Of a stretch of DNA of 5,885 nt, positions 5,721 through 5,885 are shown in pieces. This stretch comes from Vulcanimicrobiota bacterium (GTDB lineage: Bacteria; Vulcanimicrobiota; Vulcanimicrobiia; Vulcanimicrobiales; Vulcanimicrobiaceae). The position numbers were made by a program, and so were the translations under genes. The notes below the pieces were generated by a model, which saw nothing but the letters and a program-made list of their open reading frames with translations, had not been told where the DNA came from and ran no database searches. Position 1 is the stretch's first letter. The number at the start of each line of letters is the position of its first letter. The stretch covers positions 1 through 5,885 of the forward strand of contig JABCZE010000115.1 of NCBI GenBank assembly GCA_013289785.1. Reading direction: 5' to 3'.

Positions 5721-5885
5721 GCGCCGCGCACGGCTTCCACGAAGGCGCGCATCTTCGCCGGATCCTTTTGGCCGCCGCTCTCGATGCCGGTGCGGACGTC
5801 GACGCCGAACGGGTGCGCGCGCCGCACGCACTCCGCGACGTTTTGGGGCGAAAGCCCGCCCGCGATGACGACGCGCCGCGTGGCC
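5717..5885 (-). CDS. trpF: Phosphoribosylanthranilate isomerase, C-terminal part (cut by window edge)
   Basis: Isomerises N-(5'-phosphoribosyl)anthranilate to CdRP, two steps before TrpA's substrate is used. Only the last 55 residues are inside the window; the 5' part lies beyond 5885. Seen: [15 protein letters not shown], the loop-helix segment near the barrel's C-terminal end, then [20 protein letters not shown], matching the phosphate-binding GVDVxSGxE-x-x-G-x-KD signature of TrpF. The serine before the glycine in the usual DVSSGVE form is threonine here, preceded by arginine. The product ends EAVRGA, with the TGA overlapping the trpB ATG by four bases, which implies coupled translation. 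The order trpF-trpB-trpA is the common bacterial arrangement; trpC is probably further upstream, but that cannot be seen. Confidence 0.92.
   Translation of the reverse strand, partial: ATRRVVIAGGLSPQNVAECVRRAHPFGVDVRTGIESGGQKDPAKMRAFVEAVRGA

Noticed and set aside
5721..5831. Upstream extension of trpB by 37 codons
   Set aside because: The extension is arginine-rich out-of-frame trpF sequence; the ATG overlapping the trpF TGA and the family N-terminus set the start at 5720.

Overview
The window is GC-rich, densely packed bacterial chromosomal DNA carrying housekeeping and biosynthetic genes. It holds a complete biotin protein ligase, AcpS, a bifunctional Nnr, and the trpF-trpB-trpA end of a tryptophan operon, so it is bacterial. 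The single oddity in gene content is an archaemetzincin-type zinc protease, a family best known from archaea and vertebrates. Sequence alone does not fix the phylum. A high-GC, poorly cultivated lineage such as Eremiobacterota would fit, but that is a guess.

Layout. Positions 1-146 hold a noncoding repeat cluster: a 19-bp inverted repeat with one mismatch, around tandem AGGGTGACAC copies. The plus-strand biotin protein ligase gene follows, and its best-looking start codon lies inside this repeat. The archaemetzincin gene (minus) converges on it, with the two stop codons sharing the palindrome TTAA. A short divergent gap leads to the plus-strand pair acpS-nnr, joined by an ATGA overlap. From the right comes a minus-strand operon: trpF (partial), trpB, a 150-170 bp inverted-repeat element, trpA, then a tiny, very lysine/arginine-rich unknown protein. 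The stop of that last gene shares the palindrome CTAG with the nnr stop.

Function. TrpF, TrpB and TrpA catalyse consecutive late steps of tryptophan synthesis. The biotin ligase and AcpS are both post-translational activators: biotinylation of carboxylase carrier protein and phosphopantetheinylation of acyl carrier protein, both feeding fatty-acid synthesis. Nnr repairs damaged NAD(P)H.

Most interesting signal. An AT-richer element with perfect 23-bp inverted ends sits exactly between trpB and trpA. Its right arm includes the trpB stop, its left arm includes the trpA start, and it can fold into a long imperfect hairpin. In the mRNA sense it holds an uninterrupted 50-codon frame that starts 4 nt after the trpB stop and ends in an ATGA overlap with trpA. 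Removing 149 bp would restore an 18-bp perfect palindrome with trpB and trpA 4 nt apart, as expected for insertion of a small mobile element that kept translational coupling intact.
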